The notes under the pieces: generated by a model
What the model was told of the DNA's origin: nothing
The model's database searches: none
What the model saw: the letters and a program-made list of their open reading frames with translations, nothing else
Translations under genes and position numbers: made by a program
Assembly (NCBI RefSeq): GCF_900176505.1
Contig: NZ_FWYB01000007.1
Coordinates: 227,407 to 291,406 of the forward strand
Length of the DNA: 64,000 bases
Source of the DNA: Pedobacter nyackensis
Lineage (GTDB): Bacteria > Bacteroidota > Bacteroidia > Sphingobacteriales > Sphingobacteriaceae
Reading direction: 5' to 3'
Part shown: positions 49,108 through 59,626 of the stretch, one piece after another
Numbering within the stretch: position 1 is the stretch's first letter
How the letters are laid out: each line of letters opens with the position of its first letter

Positions 49108-50274
49108 TTATGCCATTGCAGGTATTTCACCCACAATCACTTTTTTACTTCCCTGCTCTTCAACATCTCTGCTTACACTTAAAATAATGCCAAAAGCTAT
49201 ACTTGTAAATATCATTGATGTTCCCCCCATACTTACCAGCGGCAACGGAACACCTGTAACAGGCCCCAATCCTACAGCTACTGCCATATTAGCGAAGGCC
49301 TGAATAGTTAAACTAAAGCTTAGCCCTGCAGCCAGCAAAGCCCCAAAGGCCTTCGGACTTTGGGTTACAATCCGTACACATCGATACAGCAAAAACAGGT
49401 ACAATACGATCACTGACATCGCTCCTATTAAACCATACTCTTCCACTATAATTGCAAAAATAAAATCTGAATAAGGGTGTGGTAAAAAGTTCCGTTGTGT
49501 ACTGTTTCCAGGTCCTTTACCAAACACTCCACCGGTTGCCAATGCAATTTTAGATTGATCAGCCTGGTAAGTCTTATCAGAATGCTGCTGCTCAGGATGC
49601 AAAAATGAATTTACCCTTGATTTATAGGTAGCAGCCCTTGGTCCTAAAAACACGATAAACAGCAAAAGCACCGCTCCACCGGCACACACCATTGCAATTT
49701 GCTTGATACTGATCCGTCCAATAATGAGCAACAAAATACTTACCCCAAACAACATCAAGGCAGTAGAAAGGTTAGCCCATGCAATCAATACAAAGACCAC
49801 ACAAACCGAACCCATAATAGGGATAAATGCCTTTTTAACATCCTTAATATTCTCCTGTTTCTTAGTCAGCATTCTTGCCAAAAAAGTAATCAAGGCAATC
49901 TTCGCCAAATCGGAAGTCTGAAAGGTTAACCCGATAAGCGGAATCTTCACCCAACGGGATGCATCATTAATATTTGCTCCAAAAATGGCCGTGTAAAACA
50001 ATAGCGGGATGGTGATAATCATCAACACCTTCGAAATCCCTGCATAATATTTATAATCCAATAAATGCGCAATATAGATCATACCAATCCCCATTACCAC
50101 AAAGATCAGATGCTTGGTAAGCAAAATCTTTTCTACGGTTTTCCCGGTCTTATATGCATAAGTTCCGGTAGCACTGTAAACAGTGAGAATAGAAATCATC
50201 GACAAAAGGATAATGATCAGCCAAATCCAGCGATCTCCTTTTGTTTTATCTAAAAGCGTTTTTATTGCAAACAT
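49108..50274 (-). CDS. ftsW: FtsW, SEDS-family septal peptidoglycan polymerase
   Basis: A 388-residue protein with about ten transmembrane helices and the SEDS motifs PHPYSDFIFAIIVEEYG and GVPLPLVSMGGTSM. It polymerises lipid II at the septum with the FtsI transpeptidase. Between murD (2 bp upstream) and murG, it is in the position expected for FtsW, not RodA. A periplasmic loop insert (SRVNSFLHPEQQHSDKTYQ) is visible and is common in the family. Confidence 0.95.
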   Translation of the reverse strand: MFAIKTLLDKTKGDRWIWLIIILLSMISILTVYSATGTYAYKTGKTVEKILLTKHLIFVVMGIGMIYIAHLLDYKYYAGISKVLMIITIPLLFYTAIFGANINDASRWVKIPLIGLTFQTSDLAKIALITFLARMLTKKQENIKDVKKAFIPIMGSVCVVFVLIAWANLSTALMLFGVSILLLIIGRISIKQIAMVCAGGAVLLLFIVFLGPRAATYKSRVNSFLHPEQQHSDKTYQADQSKIALATGGVFGKGPGNSTQRNFLPHPYSDFIFAIIVEEYGLIGAMSVIVLYLFLLYRCVRIVTQSPKAFGALLAAGLSFSLTIQAFANMAVAVGLGPVTGVPLPLVSMGGTSMIFTSIAFGIILSVSRDVEEQGSKKVIVGEIPAMA

Positions 50275-50276
50275 AA

Positions 50277-51620
50277 TTACAATTCTTTAACAGCTGCCTT
50301 AAATTGGTTACCGCGGTCTTCATAGTTCTTAAACAAATCAAAACTGGCACATGCGGGCGACAACAACACCGTGTTCCCTTTTTTTGCCAAATGATAAGCT
50401 ATCTGAACTGCCTCATGAGCAGAAAATGTATTTACAATAACCTCTACATCATCTTCAAAAGCCTCATGAATCCGCTTATTATCTTTACCTAAACATACAA
50501 TCGCTCTAACTTTCTGGCGCACCATATCCTTAAGCATATCGTAATCATTTCCTTTATCAACTCCACCCATAATCAGGATCACATCAGTACTCACACTTTC
50601 AAGTGCATACCAGGTAGAATTTACATTGGTGGCCTTAGAATCGTTGATATAATCCACACCAGAAATCTTTGCAACATGCTCCAACCTGTGTTCAATATTC
50701 TTAAAGTCACCCATACTCTCCCGAATAGAAGTATTTCTAATATCTAATACCTTAGCTACTATGCCAGATGCCATAGAGTTATAAATATTGTGCTTTCCCT
50801 GCAGGGCTAATTCTGTAATAGACATGGTGAATGGATCGTTTAGGTTTATATTGATGTGTATGTTGTTGCTTTCCAGGTATGCTCCTTGCTCGATCTTCTT
50901 TCTGATCGAAAACGGATATAATTTTGATTTCAGCTTTGTATCCTTCAAAACTTTTAAGGTCTCTTCATCATCGGCGCAGTAGATAAAAACATCATCAGCG
51001 GTCTGATTCTGTGCAATACGCATTTTTGAAGCCGCGTAATTACCGAGCTTATAATCATAGCGATCTAAATGATCTGGTGTGATGTTTAATAAAACAGCGA
51101 TGTCAGCTCTAAAATCGTACATATCGTCCAGCATAAAACTGGAAATCTCCAATACATACCAGTCAAAATCTGAAGTCGCCACCTGCGCAGCAAAGCTGTG
51201 CCCTATATTTCCTGCCAAGCCAACATTAAGACCCGCATTCTTTAAAATATGGTAAGTCAACATTGTAGTCGTTGTTTTACCATTAGAACCTGTGATACAA
51301 ATTGTTTTTGCATTCGTGTAACGCTTAGCAAACTCAATTTCAGACACAACAGGAATCTGCTTTGCTTTAATCTCCTTAATAATACCGGCTGTATCAGGTA
51401 TACCCGGACTCTTAATTACCTCTACGGCTTTAAGAATCTCAGCCTGACTATGCGTATTTTCTTCAAAAGCGATGTTCAGCTCTTGCAATTTCTCTTTATA
51501 CTGCGTTGGGATTTTGCCGAAATCTGATAAAAACACATCAAACCCCTGCTTCTGCGCCAGCATTGCTGCACCTACGCCACTCTCACCTCCTCCTAATATT
51601 GCGATCCTCTGCTTTTCCAT
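50277..51620 (-). CDS. murD: UDP-N-acetylmuramoylalanine-D-glutamate ligase
   Basis: Cytoplasmic Mur ligase adding D-Glu. The 447 residues have the N-terminal AILGGGESGVGAA, the ATP loop GSNGKTTTTML (about 111-121), NITPDHLDRY and YINDSKATN. The C-terminal LLSPACASFDLFKNYEDRG is diagnostic of MurD. The ATG overlaps the mraY stop by one base, and ftsW starts 2 bp after the stop. Confidence 0.97.
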   Translation of the reverse strand: MEKQRIAILGGGESGVGAAMLAQKQGFDVFLSDFGKIPTQYKEKLQELNIAFEENTHSQAEILKAVEVIKSPGIPDTAGIIKEIKAKQIPVVSEIEFAKRYTNAKTICITGSNGKTTTTMLTYHILKNAGLNVGLAGNIGHSFAAQVATSDFDWYVLEISSFMLDDMYDFRADIAVLLNITPDHLDRYDYKLGNYAASKMRIAQNQTADDVFIYCADDEETLKVLKDTKLKSKLYPFSIRKKIEQGAYLESNNIHININLNDPFTMSITELALQGKHNIYNSMASGIVAKVLDIRNTSIRESMGDFKNIEHRLEHVAKISGVDYINDSKATNVNSTWYALESVSTDVILIMGGVDKGNDYDMLKDMVRQKVRAIVCLGKDNKRIHEAFEDDVEVIVNTFSAHEAVQIAYHLAKKGNTVLLSPACASFDLFKNYEDRGNQFKAAVKEL

Positions 51621-52870
51621 TATCGTAGTTTTAAAGTGATGATGGTAATTATAGCCAGCAATATGCTGATGATCCAGAATCTGGTTACAATCTTAGCTTC
51701 GTGGTAACCTTTTTTCTGGTAATGATGGTGTAAAGGAGACATCAGGAAAACCCGTCTACCTTCTCCAAACCTCTTCTTAGTATACTTAAAATAAGATACC
51801 TGAATCATCACTGACAAGATTTCGATCAGGAAAACTCCACATAAAACCGGGATTAACAATTCCTTACGGATCATAATAGCAAAAGTCGCGATGATTCCTC
51901 CTATGGCCAAACTCCCCGTATCTCCCATAAATACCTGGGCAGGGTATGAATTGTACCATAAAAAGCCTACACAAGCCCCAACAAAAGCACCCGCAAATAT
52001 CATGAGCTCACCCGAATTTGGGATATACATGATATTGAGGTAGTCGGCTATAACCGTATTACCAGACACATAAGCCAATAAGCCCAGTGTTATCCCTATA
52101 ATAGCAGAGGTACCCGTTGCCAGGCCGTCAATTCCATCTGTAATATTAGCGCCATTAGAGACCGCCGTAATGATAATAACGGTAATAATAATGAAAACCA
52201 ATGCCGCATATTTTTCATAGCCACCACCTAAAAACTTAAGCACCTTGGCATAGTCAAATTCATTGTTTTTATAAAAAGGAACATTGGTTAAAGTAGATTT
52301 TACGTCCTGAGTATAATAAAAACTCTCTCCTTTTTGCCTTAAAACCATCGGGGCTGTAGCTGCTTTAGAAACACTCGCTTCATCAACCGTTTGTCTAACC
52401 ACAATATTCGGGTGATAGTACATCGTACAACCAATAATCAACCCAAGCCCAACCTGTCCTACTATTTTAAACCTACCGGCTAATCCTTCTTTATTCTTTT
52501 TAAATACTTTAATATAGTCATCTAAAAATCCTACTGCTCCCATCCAGATGGTGGTTACAATCATCAGAATCACATAAATATTGGTCAGATTAGCCAACAA
52601 TAAAGTTGGCACCAAAATCCCCAGCAGGATGATGATTCCACCCATCGTTGGTGTTCCTTGCTTTTGCATCTGACCTTCCAATCCGAGGTTCCTCACCGTC
52701 TCACCAACCTGCATTTTCTGCAGATAATTGATAAGTCTGCGACCATAAACCGTGGTGATAATCAGCGAAAGAATGACAGCTAAGGAAGTCCGGAAAGTGA
52801 TGTATTGAAACAACCTCAATCCCGGAAAATCGTAGTTTTGGTTCAGATATTCGAATAAGTAATATAACAT
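51620..52870 (-). CDS. mraY: Phospho-N-acetylmuramoyl-pentapeptide transferase
   Basis: Integral membrane enzyme that makes lipid I. The 416 residues have about ten helices and the motifs [10 protein letters not shown], the Mg-binding Asp pair in [30 protein letters not shown] and [10 protein letters not shown]. Compared with E. coli MraY (360), it carries a 50-residue insert around residues 175-225 ([24 protein letters not shown]), which is usual in Bacteroidetes. It is coupled to murE and murD by one-base overlaps. Confidence 0.97.
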   Translation of the reverse strand: MLYYLFEYLNQNYDFPGLRLFQYITFRTSLAVILSLIITTVYGRRLINYLQKMQVGETVRNLGLEGQMQKQGTPTMGGIIILLGILVPTLLLANLTNIYVILMIVTTIWMGAVGFLDDYIKVFKKNKEGLAGRFKIVGQVGLGLIIGCTMYYHPNIVVRQTVDEASVSKAATAPMVLRQKGESFYYTQDVKSTLTNVPFYKNNEFDYAKVLKFLGGGYEKYAALVFIIITVIIITAVSNGANITDGIDGLATGTSAIIGITLGLLAYVSGNTVIADYLNIMYIPNSGELMIFAGAFVGACVGFLWYNSYPAQVFMGDTGSLAIGGIIATFAIMIRKELLIPVLCGVFLIEILSVMIQVSYFKYTKKRFGEGRRVFLMSPLHHHYQKKGYHEAKIVTRFWIISILLAIITIITLKLR

Positions 52871-54324
52871 TAGCTGATCAAGTTTAATTGTTCCATTAAT
52901 TCTTCCTTATCATCAAAATGATACCTAACCCCATTTATCTCCTGGTATTTTTCATGTCCCTTTCCCGCCAGCAAAATGATATCACCAGGTTTAGCCAGGT
53001 GACAAGCTGTTTTAATCGCCTCTCTTCTATCCACTATGCTCAATGTCTTACGCTTATTCGTTGGAGAAACCCCAACTTCCATTTCTTCCACGATCTTCTG
53101 TGGATTTTCAGTTCTTGGATTATCTGAGGTAAGGATTACCTTATCACTCCAATCAGAAGCCACCTGGGCCATAATCGGACGTTTAGTTTTATCCCTGTCT
53201 CCACCGCATCCAATTATTGTAATCACCTGTTCCGTACCTTTTCTGATATCCTGTATTGTACTTAATACATTCTGAACCGCATCCGGTGTATGCGCATAAT
53301 CAATAATACCGATTATACCATTTAAAGACACATATTCGAATCTTCCTTCAGCACCGGTTAAATTACTCAGTGTTGTTAACACAGTTAATTGATCCTGTTC
53401 AAGCAACATTGCCGTTCCATAAACAGCCAATAAATTATAAGCATTAAATGATCCAACCAGTTTAAAGAAAACATCAGCATCATTAATATCCAGATGCAAA
53501 CCATTAAAGCTATTCTCCACAATTTTTGCTCTGAAATCTGCAAGCTGTTTTAAGGCATAGGTTTTCTTTGTTGCCTTTGTGTTTTGCAACATGACCATAC
53601 CATTTTTATCATCCAGATTAGTTAGCGCAAACGACGAAGCAGGCAGTACATCAAAAAATGCCTTCTTAGCCTTTATATAATTGTCGAATGTTTTATGAAA
53701 ATCAAGGTGATCATGTGTGATATTAGAAAATACACCACCTGCAAAGCTCAACCCCTCTATTCTATGCTGAGTAACCGCATGAGAACTCACTTCCATAAAG
53801 CAATAATCACAACCTGCATTAACCATATCCTGCAAAAGCTTATTTAGTGCGATAGGGTTAGGTGTAGTATGCGTTGCCGGAATAATTTGATCGTTGATGT
53901 GATTCTGAACGGTAGAGATCAAACCAACTTTATAGCCCAACTCTCTAAACAACTTAAATAATAGTGTTGCGATAGTTGTTTTACCATTAGTGCCGGTTAT
54001 ACCAATTAATTTCAGTTTCGCAGAAGGATTTCCATAAAAATTAGCGGCCATCTTGCCCAGCGCTACCGAACTATCCGCCACCTCAATATAGGTTACATCA
54101 TCAGCTTTTTCTTCAGGAATCTGTTCACAAACCACGACACCAACACCAGCACTTACTACATTACTGATATATGCATGGCCGTCAGACAAAGTACCTTTAA
54201 TTGCAAAAAATACAGCACCTTTAGTCACCTGACGTGAATCAAATACCAACGCAGTCACCTCTTTGTTGGTATGCCCAACAAGGTTAGTTATCGTTATTCC
54301 ATATAGAACTTCCTGCAGCTTCAT
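52870..54324 (-). CDS. murE: UDP-MurNAc-L-Ala-D-Glu:meso-diaminopimelate ligase
   Basis: Cytoplasmic Mur ligase that adds the third residue. The 484 residues include the ATP loop [15 protein letters not shown] (about 109-123), [10 protein letters not shown] and the substrate-selecting DNPR motif ([10 protein letters not shown]), which in MurE signals meso-diaminopimelate instead of lysine. The dapA gene in the same window provides that branch. ATG/stop overlaps of one base couple it to ftsI and mraY. Confidence 0.97.
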   Translation of the reverse strand: MKLQEVLYGITITNLVGHTNKEVTALVFDSRQVTKGAVFFAIKGTLSDGHAYISNVVSAGVGVVVCEQIPEEKADDVTYIEVADSSVALGKMAANFYGNPSAKLKLIGITGTNGKTTIATLLFKLFRELGYKVGLISTVQNHINDQIIPATHTTPNPIALNKLLQDMVNAGCDYCFMEVSSHAVTQHRIEGLSFAGGVFSNITHDHLDFHKTFDNYIKAKKAFFDVLPASSFALTNLDDKNGMVMLQNTKATKKTYALKQLADFRAKIVENSFNGLHLDINDADVFFKLVGSFNAYNLLAVYGTAMLLEQDQLTVLTTLSNLTGAEGRFEYVSLNGIIGIIDYAHTPDAVQNVLSTIQDIRKGTEQVITIIGCGGDRDKTKRPIMAQVASDWSDKVILTSDNPRTENPQKIVEEMEVGVSPTNKRKTLSIVDRREAIKTACHLAKPGDIILLAGKGHEKYQEINGVRYHFDDKEELMEQLNLIS

Positions 54325-56426
54325 TATTGTAAATCTATTTGTACTGACAATCCTTTTCCTATCTTACTTCCGGCAGCAATCGACTGGCTTACAATCTTTC
54401 CACTTCCTTTAACCCTTGCCTTTAATCCTGCATTTCCTAAAAGATACAAAGCATCCTTTAAGCCCATTCCAGTCACATTAGGCATCACTCCTTTTATCGA
54501 ACTATATTCTTCGTATACCACCCCATTACTGGTATCTACACTATTAAAGTAGTCAGATTTAGCAGCGTACAATGCTTTAACACCTAAGGCATTATACACT
54601 CTTTTAACAGCTTTACTCTGGCCTGCTTTAGCTTCCGGCCTAGTCGTATTACCAACAAGGTGTTCCGTTACGTTATTATACATTTCCATATCACTTGCGT
54701 AAATACGGTCAGCAATTTCTTTAAATACCGGTCCCGCAACCGTTGCACCATAGTACCCATTCTTAGGACCATTAATAGACACAATGATCGAGTACTTCGG
54801 CTTATCCGCTGGGAAATAACCACAAAAAGAAGCCTGATAGCTCCGCTTCGCCTTATAACCTCTGTTACCATCTGCCACCTGCGCAGTTCCAGTTTTTCCG
54901 GCAACCCGATAAAAAGGCGACCCCATTAACTTACCGGTACCTTTGGTCACTACCGCTTCAAGCATCGCCTGTAGTTTCTTAACCGTCTTTTCAGAGCAGA
55001 TCTGTTCACTGATTACCCTGGCGCTAAATTGCTCGATAGGATTCCCTAAACGTCTGATCTCTTTCACGAAGATTGGCGCGATATATTTACCATCATTCGC
55101 TACTGCATTATAGAAGGTCAGCATCTGCAATGGTGTAATCAGCATTTCATAACCATACGCCATTTGAGGCAGGGTCAAATTTTTGTTCCAGCTTTTAAAC
55201 TTTGGATTCTTTATTACCGGCTTAGTTTCACCTGGAATCTGCAAATCCAACTTCTCATTCATATGGATATCATACAAATGATCTGTAAACCGAGATGGGT
55301 TATTCTGATAATGTATATTTACAAGTTTAGCAATCGCCGTATTTGCCGATTGCTCAAAAGCTTTCATCACCGTAACCGTCCCTATTCCACCATGCGAATC
55401 TGTTATCGTTTTACCTGGGACCCTATAAGTACCATCTCCTGTCGCAACCATAGTATTGGTGTCTATTTTATCATCTTCCAGCAAGGCCATATAAGAAGCC
55501 AGTTTAAAAGTAGACCCTGGATCCTGACTGCCGGCAATTGCATAATTAAACTTTTCTTCATACACACCCTCGCTCACTCTGGTATAATTCGCTACAGCCC
55601 TTACTTCACCTGTATTGACCTCCATCAAGATCACAGTACCATGATCCGCGTCACTTAGTTTTAATTGTCTTTCCAAAGCACTCTGAGCCAGATCCTGCAT
55701 ATTAATATCAATGGTAGATATAATATCAGCACCTTCCTTAGGCGCAACTTCTGCTTCGTCATTAACTGGCATCCATACTCCACCAGCAATACGCTGCACT
55801 AACCTTTTACCACTCTCGCCATTAATATACTCACCATAAGCACCTTCTAAACCAACACCATTAGCTACATTCTCATTCTTATATCCAATAGTTCTGGCCG
55901 CCAAAAACTTAAACGGTCTGATCCTTTTATTTTGCTGTACAGCAATCAAACCGCCTGTATATTTCCCTATATTAAATAAGGGAAAAGTCCGGATGGTTTT
56001 TAATTCCTGATACCCAATTTTACGCTTAATCAGTAAATAACGCACACTATCTCTACGTGCAGCACGCAGGTAACGAGAATATTCTTTAGCAGATTTATCT
56101 TTAAAGAATTGCGACAACCTAAAGGCTAGCGAATCTACTTTTTCATTAAAAACATCATTATCCTGAATCCCACCGGCATACATATCCATCCTTAATTCAT
56201 ACTCAGGAATGGATGTAGCCAACAAGCTACCATCTACAGAATAGATGTTACCTCTTGCAGCTTCAATGTTGATATACTTTGTAGAGAGACTATCGGCCAT
56301 GGCACGCCATTTATGCCCCTCCACAAACTGTACATCGCATAGTCTGACCAGTACTGCCACGGCAAACAGCACAATCAGTCCGAAAGACAGATAAACACGC
56401 AATAATATGTTATCTCTAATATTCAT
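54324..56426 (-). CDS. ftsI: FtsI/PBP3, septal peptidoglycan transpeptidase with PASTA domain
   Basis: This 700-residue class B penicillin-binding protein has one N-terminal transmembrane helix (about 9-30) and a pedestal domain. The transpeptidase has active-site S305 in STFK (305-308), SAN (360-362) and KTG (511-513). A C-terminal PASTA domain (about 635-700, GVMPNVTGMGLKDALYLL) is present, absent from E. coli FtsI but common in Bacteroidetes. It cross-links septal peptidoglycan with FtsW. It overlaps ftsL by 11 bp and murE by one. Confidence 0.96.
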   Translation of the reverse strand: MNIRDNILLRVYLSFGLIVLFAVAVLVRLCDVQFVEGHKWRAMADSLSTKYINIEAARGNIYSVDGSLLATSIPEYELRMDMYAGGIQDNDVFNEKVDSLAFRLSQFFKDKSAKEYSRYLRAARRDSVRYLLIKRKIGYQELKTIRTFPLFNIGKYTGGLIAVQQNKRIRPFKFLAARTIGYKNENVANGVGLEGAYGEYINGESGKRLVQRIAGGVWMPVNDEAEVAPKEGADIISTIDINMQDLAQSALERQLKLSDADHGTVILMEVNTGEVRAVANYTRVSEGVYEEKFNYAIAGSQDPGSTFKLASYMALLEDDKIDTNTMVATGDGTYRVPGKTITDSHGGIGTVTVMKAFEQSANTAIAKLVNIHYQNNPSRFTDHLYDIHMNEKLDLQIPGETKPVIKNPKFKSWNKNLTLPQMAYGYEMLITPLQMLTFYNAVANDGKYIAPIFVKEIRRLGNPIEQFSARVISEQICSEKTVKKLQAMLEAVVTKGTGKLMGSPFYRVAGKTGTAQVADGNRGYKAKRSYQASFCGYFPADKPKYSIIVSINGPKNGYYGATVAGPVFKEIADRIYASDMEMYNNVTEHLVGNTTRPEAKAGQSKAVKRVYNALGVKALYAAKSDYFNSVDTSNGVVYEEYSSIKGVMPNVTGMGLKDALYLLGNAGLKARVKGSGKIVSQSIAAGSKIGKGLSVQIDLQ

Positions 56427-56823
56427 TACTGTTTATTACAATTTTCTTTGGTGGCTCAGTTAATTCTTTAATCCCTAGCGTATCTACTTTTTTAGCTACT
56501 TCCGTTAGCTTACTCTTAAACATCAGATCCGCTTTAAGCGACTTATATTCCCAACTCAGCTCTTTTACCTCTTTATTTAATTTATCAATGCTCCTGATAT
56601 TCTTCACAGCCATATGACTGTTCGCTATGTAAAGCATACATAACACCGAAAGAAATATCAAAAATGGCAACATCTCCGTCGCCGCTTCCTTACTCACTCC
56701 ACCATCTGTAAACAACCTTTTAAAAAAAGGGTTAGTCTCAGACTCTTTTCGTTTAGGCTTAACCTCAATCTCTTCTTCTAATTCCTGCTCCTCTTCAGCG
56801 CGTCCCCTAAACCGATTACTCAT
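56416..56823 (-). CDS. ftsL: FtsL-like division protein
   Basis: The 135-residue bitopic protein has a charged cytoplasmic N-terminus, one transmembrane helix (MLPFLIFLSVLCMLYIANSH, about 51-70) and a periplasmic coiled coil (NIRSIDKLNKEVKELSWEYKSLK). Family detection by sequence alone is weak, but size, topology and the position between rsmH and ftsI fit FtsL. Its ATG overlaps the rsmH stop (ATGA). Confidence 0.88.
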   Translation of the reverse strand: MSNRFRGRAEEEQELEEEIEVKPKRKESETNPFFKRLFTDGGVSKEAATEMLPFLIFLSVLCMLYIANSHMAVKNIRSIDKLNKEVKELSWEYKSLKADLMFKSKLTEVAKKVDTLGIKELTEPPKKIVINSNEY

Positions 56824-57725
56824 AACCTCTCTCCTACTCTTAACTTAGCACTCCGCGACCGACTATTACGCTCCAACTCAGCCTCATCAGCTACAATAGC
56901 TTTTCTTGTAATAGCTTTAAACGGTTTTTGCTCGTTGCCAAAAAAATCTTTATCTACCTCTCCTCTAAACTTACCTTTTGCTATAAAACTCTTAACAGGT
57001 CTATCTTCTAAAGAATGATACGACATCACCACCAAACGTCCGCCTGGCTTTAATACATCAGCCGTCTGAATTAAAAAATCTTCCAGCACTTTCATCTCAG
57101 CATTCACCTCAATGCGTAGCGCCTGAAAAACCTGAGCCATATATTTATGCTCTTTACCTTTTGGGATATGAGCAGCGGCAACAGCTTTAAAGTCAGCAAG
57201 CGTTAAAACAGGGCGATCAACACGACCAGTCACAATTGCTCTGGCCAGCGATTTTGCATTTTTAACCTCACCATATATACCGAAAATTTTATGCAACTGA
57301 TCTTCAGAATAAGTATTCAAAACATCAGCAGCAGTCAACTTCCCTTGCTTATCCATACGCATATCCAACGCCGCATCAAAGCGCGTTGAGAAACCTCTTT
57401 CAGGCTCATTAAACTGATGAGATGAAACGCCTAAATCAGCCAATATACCATCAACGGTTTTATACCCCAGCAAACGAAGGTTATTTTTAAGAAAAGCAAA
57501 ATTCTGATCAACAAAATGAAAGCGAGGGTCGTCGATCTTATTTCTTTGTGCATCAGGATCCTGATCAAAAGCGATTAAGACCCCATCTTTACCCAAATTT
57601 TTAAGTATCTCGCGTGAATGACCACCTCCACCGAAAGTCACATCCACATACACCCCATCAGGCTTGATGTTTAAACCATCAATACACTCTTTTAACAAAA
57701 CAGGCACATGATAATTATTTTCCAT
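56820..57725 (-). CDS. rsmH: 16S rRNA (cytosine-1402-N4)-methyltransferase
   Basis: SAM-dependent methyltransferase of 301 residues. The N-terminal HVPVLLKECIDGL, SAM motif YVDVTFGGGGHSREIL and later VMSYHSLEDRPVKSFI are characteristic. It methylates C1402 of 16S rRNA. It overlaps mraZ by 11 bp and ftsL by 4 bp, the standard order at the head of dcw clusters. Confidence 0.97.
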   Translation of the reverse strand: MENNYHVPVLLKECIDGLNIKPDGVYVDVTFGGGGHSREILKNLGKDGVLIAFDQDPDAQRNKIDDPRFHFVDQNFAFLKNNLRLLGYKTVDGILADLGVSSHQFNEPERGFSTRFDAALDMRMDKQGKLTAADVLNTYSEDQLHKIFGIYGEVKNAKSLARAIVTGRVDRPVLTLADFKAVAAAHIPKGKEHKYMAQVFQALRIEVNAEMKVLEDFLIQTADVLKPGGRLVVMSYHSLEDRPVKSFIAKGKFRGEVDKDFFGNEQKPFKAITRKAIVADEAELERNSRSRSAKLRVGERL

Positions 57726-58188
57726 CTTCCCCCCTATTTTTATTTCCCATTACTTCCTGAGCAAGAAAAGCGAAATTCTCTGGCTCCTGATCAAACAAAG
57801 CTTCGTAAGCTTTCTTAGACCAAACTTCAATCTTATCAAACTGACAAGCCAACACAAGCTCGTCACTAATTTCAATACCCACAGATTCCAATAAAGACTT
57901 AGGCAAATTCACTCTTCCGGTAGCATCTAACGTCAAAGACGTCGCGCCGCGCGTGAAATAGCGAATAAACTCTCTCGTTTTTGGTTCGTACTGGTTCAGC
58001 TTACTCAACTCCTCAACCATGCCTTCCCAAACTTTTTTGGGATAAATAACCAGATGCTTTTCAAAGCCGCGGTTAATGACAAGTCCCTCATCCTCAACAT
58101 TAGGCAATTGTTTCTTCAGATTCGAAGGGACCATCAAGCGGCCTTTCGCATCCAATTTACAATCAAACTCTCCTAACAGTTGAACCAT
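57715..58188 (-). CDS. mraZ: MraZ, transcriptional regulator of the dcw cluster
   Basis: The 157-residue protein has two SpoVT-AbrB-like swapped-hairpin repeats, the first near FDCKLDAKGRLMVPSNLK and the second near LDATGRVNLPKSLLE. MraZ binds direct repeats in its own promoter and represses the cluster in E. coli. Repeats of the required kind lie 44-119 bp upstream of its ATG. It is the first gene of the cluster. Confidence 0.96.
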   Translation of the reverse strand: MVQLLGEFDCKLDAKGRLMVPSNLKKQLPNVEDEGLVINRGFEKHLVIYPKKVWEGMVEELSKLNQYEPKTREFIRYFTRGATSLTLDATGRVNLPKSLLESVGIEISDELVLACQFDKIEVWSKKAYEALFDQEPENFAFLAQEVMGNKNRGEDGK

Positions 58189-58231
58189 TTTTATATGTGT
58201 ACTTTTTATGTAGTGTAAAAATAGATATTTC

Positions 58232-58307
58232 TACCACTTTTTACCACATTCTACCACAAAAAATTATCAACATAATTATCACCCCTATTTTTCTGCGTTT
58301 TTACCAC
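58232..58307 (-). promoter_or_regulatory. Probable MraZ operator (four GTGGTA boxes)
   Basis: On the minus strand GTGGTA occurs at 58237-58232, 58247-58242 and 58257-58252, an exact 10-bp period, and again at 58307-58302, exactly 50 bp further. All boxes therefore lie on one face of the helix. MraZ operators elsewhere are direct repeats with 10-bp spacing containing TGGG or AAAGTGK, and AAAGTGG is seen here. The boxes lie just upstream of a -7-like TATTTTTA, in position to repress. Confidence 0.75.
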
Positions 58308-58322
58308 TTTAAACGCAGAAAA
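58289..58322. repeat. 12-bp inverted repeat around the distal MraZ box
   Basis: TTTTCTGCGTTT (58289-58300) and AAACGCAGAAAA (58311-58322) are perfect inverted copies separated by ten bases that hold the fourth GTGGTA box. It may be a second operator or a terminator backing up the one after pgk. Confidence 0.6.
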
Positions 58323-58337
58323 TATGGTGGGAAACAA

Positions 58338-58369
58338 AACAGGCGTTTCGCAAAAACGAAACGCCTGTT
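58338..58369 (-). terminator. Terminator after pgk
   Basis: AACAGGCGTTTCG (58338-58350) pairs perfectly with CGAAACGCCTGTT (58357-58369) over a 6-nt loop, with a T-rich minus-strand tail. It lies 20 bp past the pgk stop and insulates the dcw promoter. Confidence 0.88.
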
Positions 58370-58388
58370 CTAAAAAGAAGGCTTACAA

Positions 58389-59582
58389 TTAATCATTAAT
58401 CGCCTTAACGCCAGGCAACTCCTTACCTTCCATATATTCAAGTAATGCACCACCACCGGTAGAAACATAACTAACCTCATCTTCTAACTTGAATTTAGCG
58501 ATAGCCGCAGCCGAATCACCACCACCAATTAATGAGAAAGCACCATTTTTCTGCGTTGCCGCTACAACTGCATCCGCAACTGCACGCGTCCCCTGCTCAA
58601 AATTAGCCATCTCAAACACGCCCATCGGACCGTTCCATAACAAGGTTTTAGAATTCGCAATCACATCAGAGAACAATGCAATTGTTTTCGGACCGATATC
58701 CAGCCCCATCCAGTCAGCAGGAATCTGACCAGTATCTACCGTACCCTTACTCGCTTCATTATCAAACTTATCAGCAATAACAGTATCTAGTGGTAAATAT
58801 AAATTAACACCTTTTGCTTTAGCCTTTTCTAACAATTCCAGACACAAAGCCATTCTATCTTCCTCCAACAATGAAGTTCCGATTTCACCCCCCTGAGCTT
58901 TAGCAAAAGTATAAGCCATACCGCCACCAATAATCAGGTTATCAACTTTATCTAACAAGCTCTCTATTAATAAAATCTTATCAGATACCTTAGCACCACC
59001 CATGATCGCAGTGAAAGGCTTATCAGCGCCATGATTTACCTTCTCAGCATTCTTCAACTCTTCAGCCATTAAATAACCGAAGTATTTGTCATTAGGAAAA
59101 AATTCAGCAACAATTGCAGTCGATGCATGCGCGCGATGCGCTGTTCCGAAAGCATCATTCACATATACATTTCCCAATTTTGCCAATTTCGCAGCAAAAT
59201 CACGATCGCCTTTTTCTTCTTCTTTATAAAAACGTAAGTTCTCTAAAAGTAAAACCTGACCAGGCTCTAAATTTTTCGCTTTTTCTACGGCTTCTTCACC
59301 AATACAATCATCAGCAAACTTCACTTCCATATCCAGCATTCTCGAAAGATCACCTGAAATGTGTTTTAAAGAATATTTTTCTTCTGGTCCGCCTTTAGGT
59401 CTGCCTAAATGAGACATTAAAATCACAGCACCACCATCATTCAATATTTTATGAATAGTTGGCAATGCAGCACGCATTCTTTTATCATCAGTAATGTTAA
59501 AGTCCTTATCCAAAGGGACATTAAAATCCACTCTAACTAAAGCTTTCTTATCTTTAAAATTGCATTGATCTATCGTTCTCAT
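58389..59582 (-). CDS. pgk: Phosphoglycerate kinase
   Basis: This 397-residue glycolytic enzyme converts 1,3-bisphosphoglycerate and ADP to 3-phosphoglycerate and ATP. Signatures include RVDFNVPLD (N-terminal domain), [13 protein letters not shown]-type [13 protein letters not shown], the nucleotide-binding GGAKVSDK and the C-terminal GGGDSAAAI with STGGGALLE. Full length. It lies 44 bp after the GNAT gene and downstream of gap, so the three probably share a transcript. Confidence 0.97.
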   Translation of the reverse strand: MRTIDQCNFKDKKALVRVDFNVPLDKDFNITDDKRMRAALPTIHKILNDGGAVILMSHLGRPKGGPEEKYSLKHISGDLSRMLDMEVKFADDCIGEEAVEKAKNLEPGQVLLLENLRFYKEEEKGDRDFAAKLAKLGNVYVNDAFGTAHRAHASTAIVAEFFPNDKYFGYLMAEELKNAEKVNHGADKPFTAIMGGAKVSDKILLIESLLDKVDNLIIGGGMAYTFAKAQGGEIGTSLLEEDRMALCLELLEKAKAKGVNLYLPLDTVIADKFDNEASKGTVDTGQIPADWMGLDIGPKTIALFSDVIANSKTLLWNGPMGVFEMANFEQGTRAVADAVVAATQKNGAFSLIGGGDSAAAIAKFKLEDEVSYVSTGGGALLEYMEGKELPGVKAIND

Positions 59583-59626
59583 TTTAAATCTTTTGTTTTG
59601 TATTATGGTTTGGTTGCCTGTTTATT

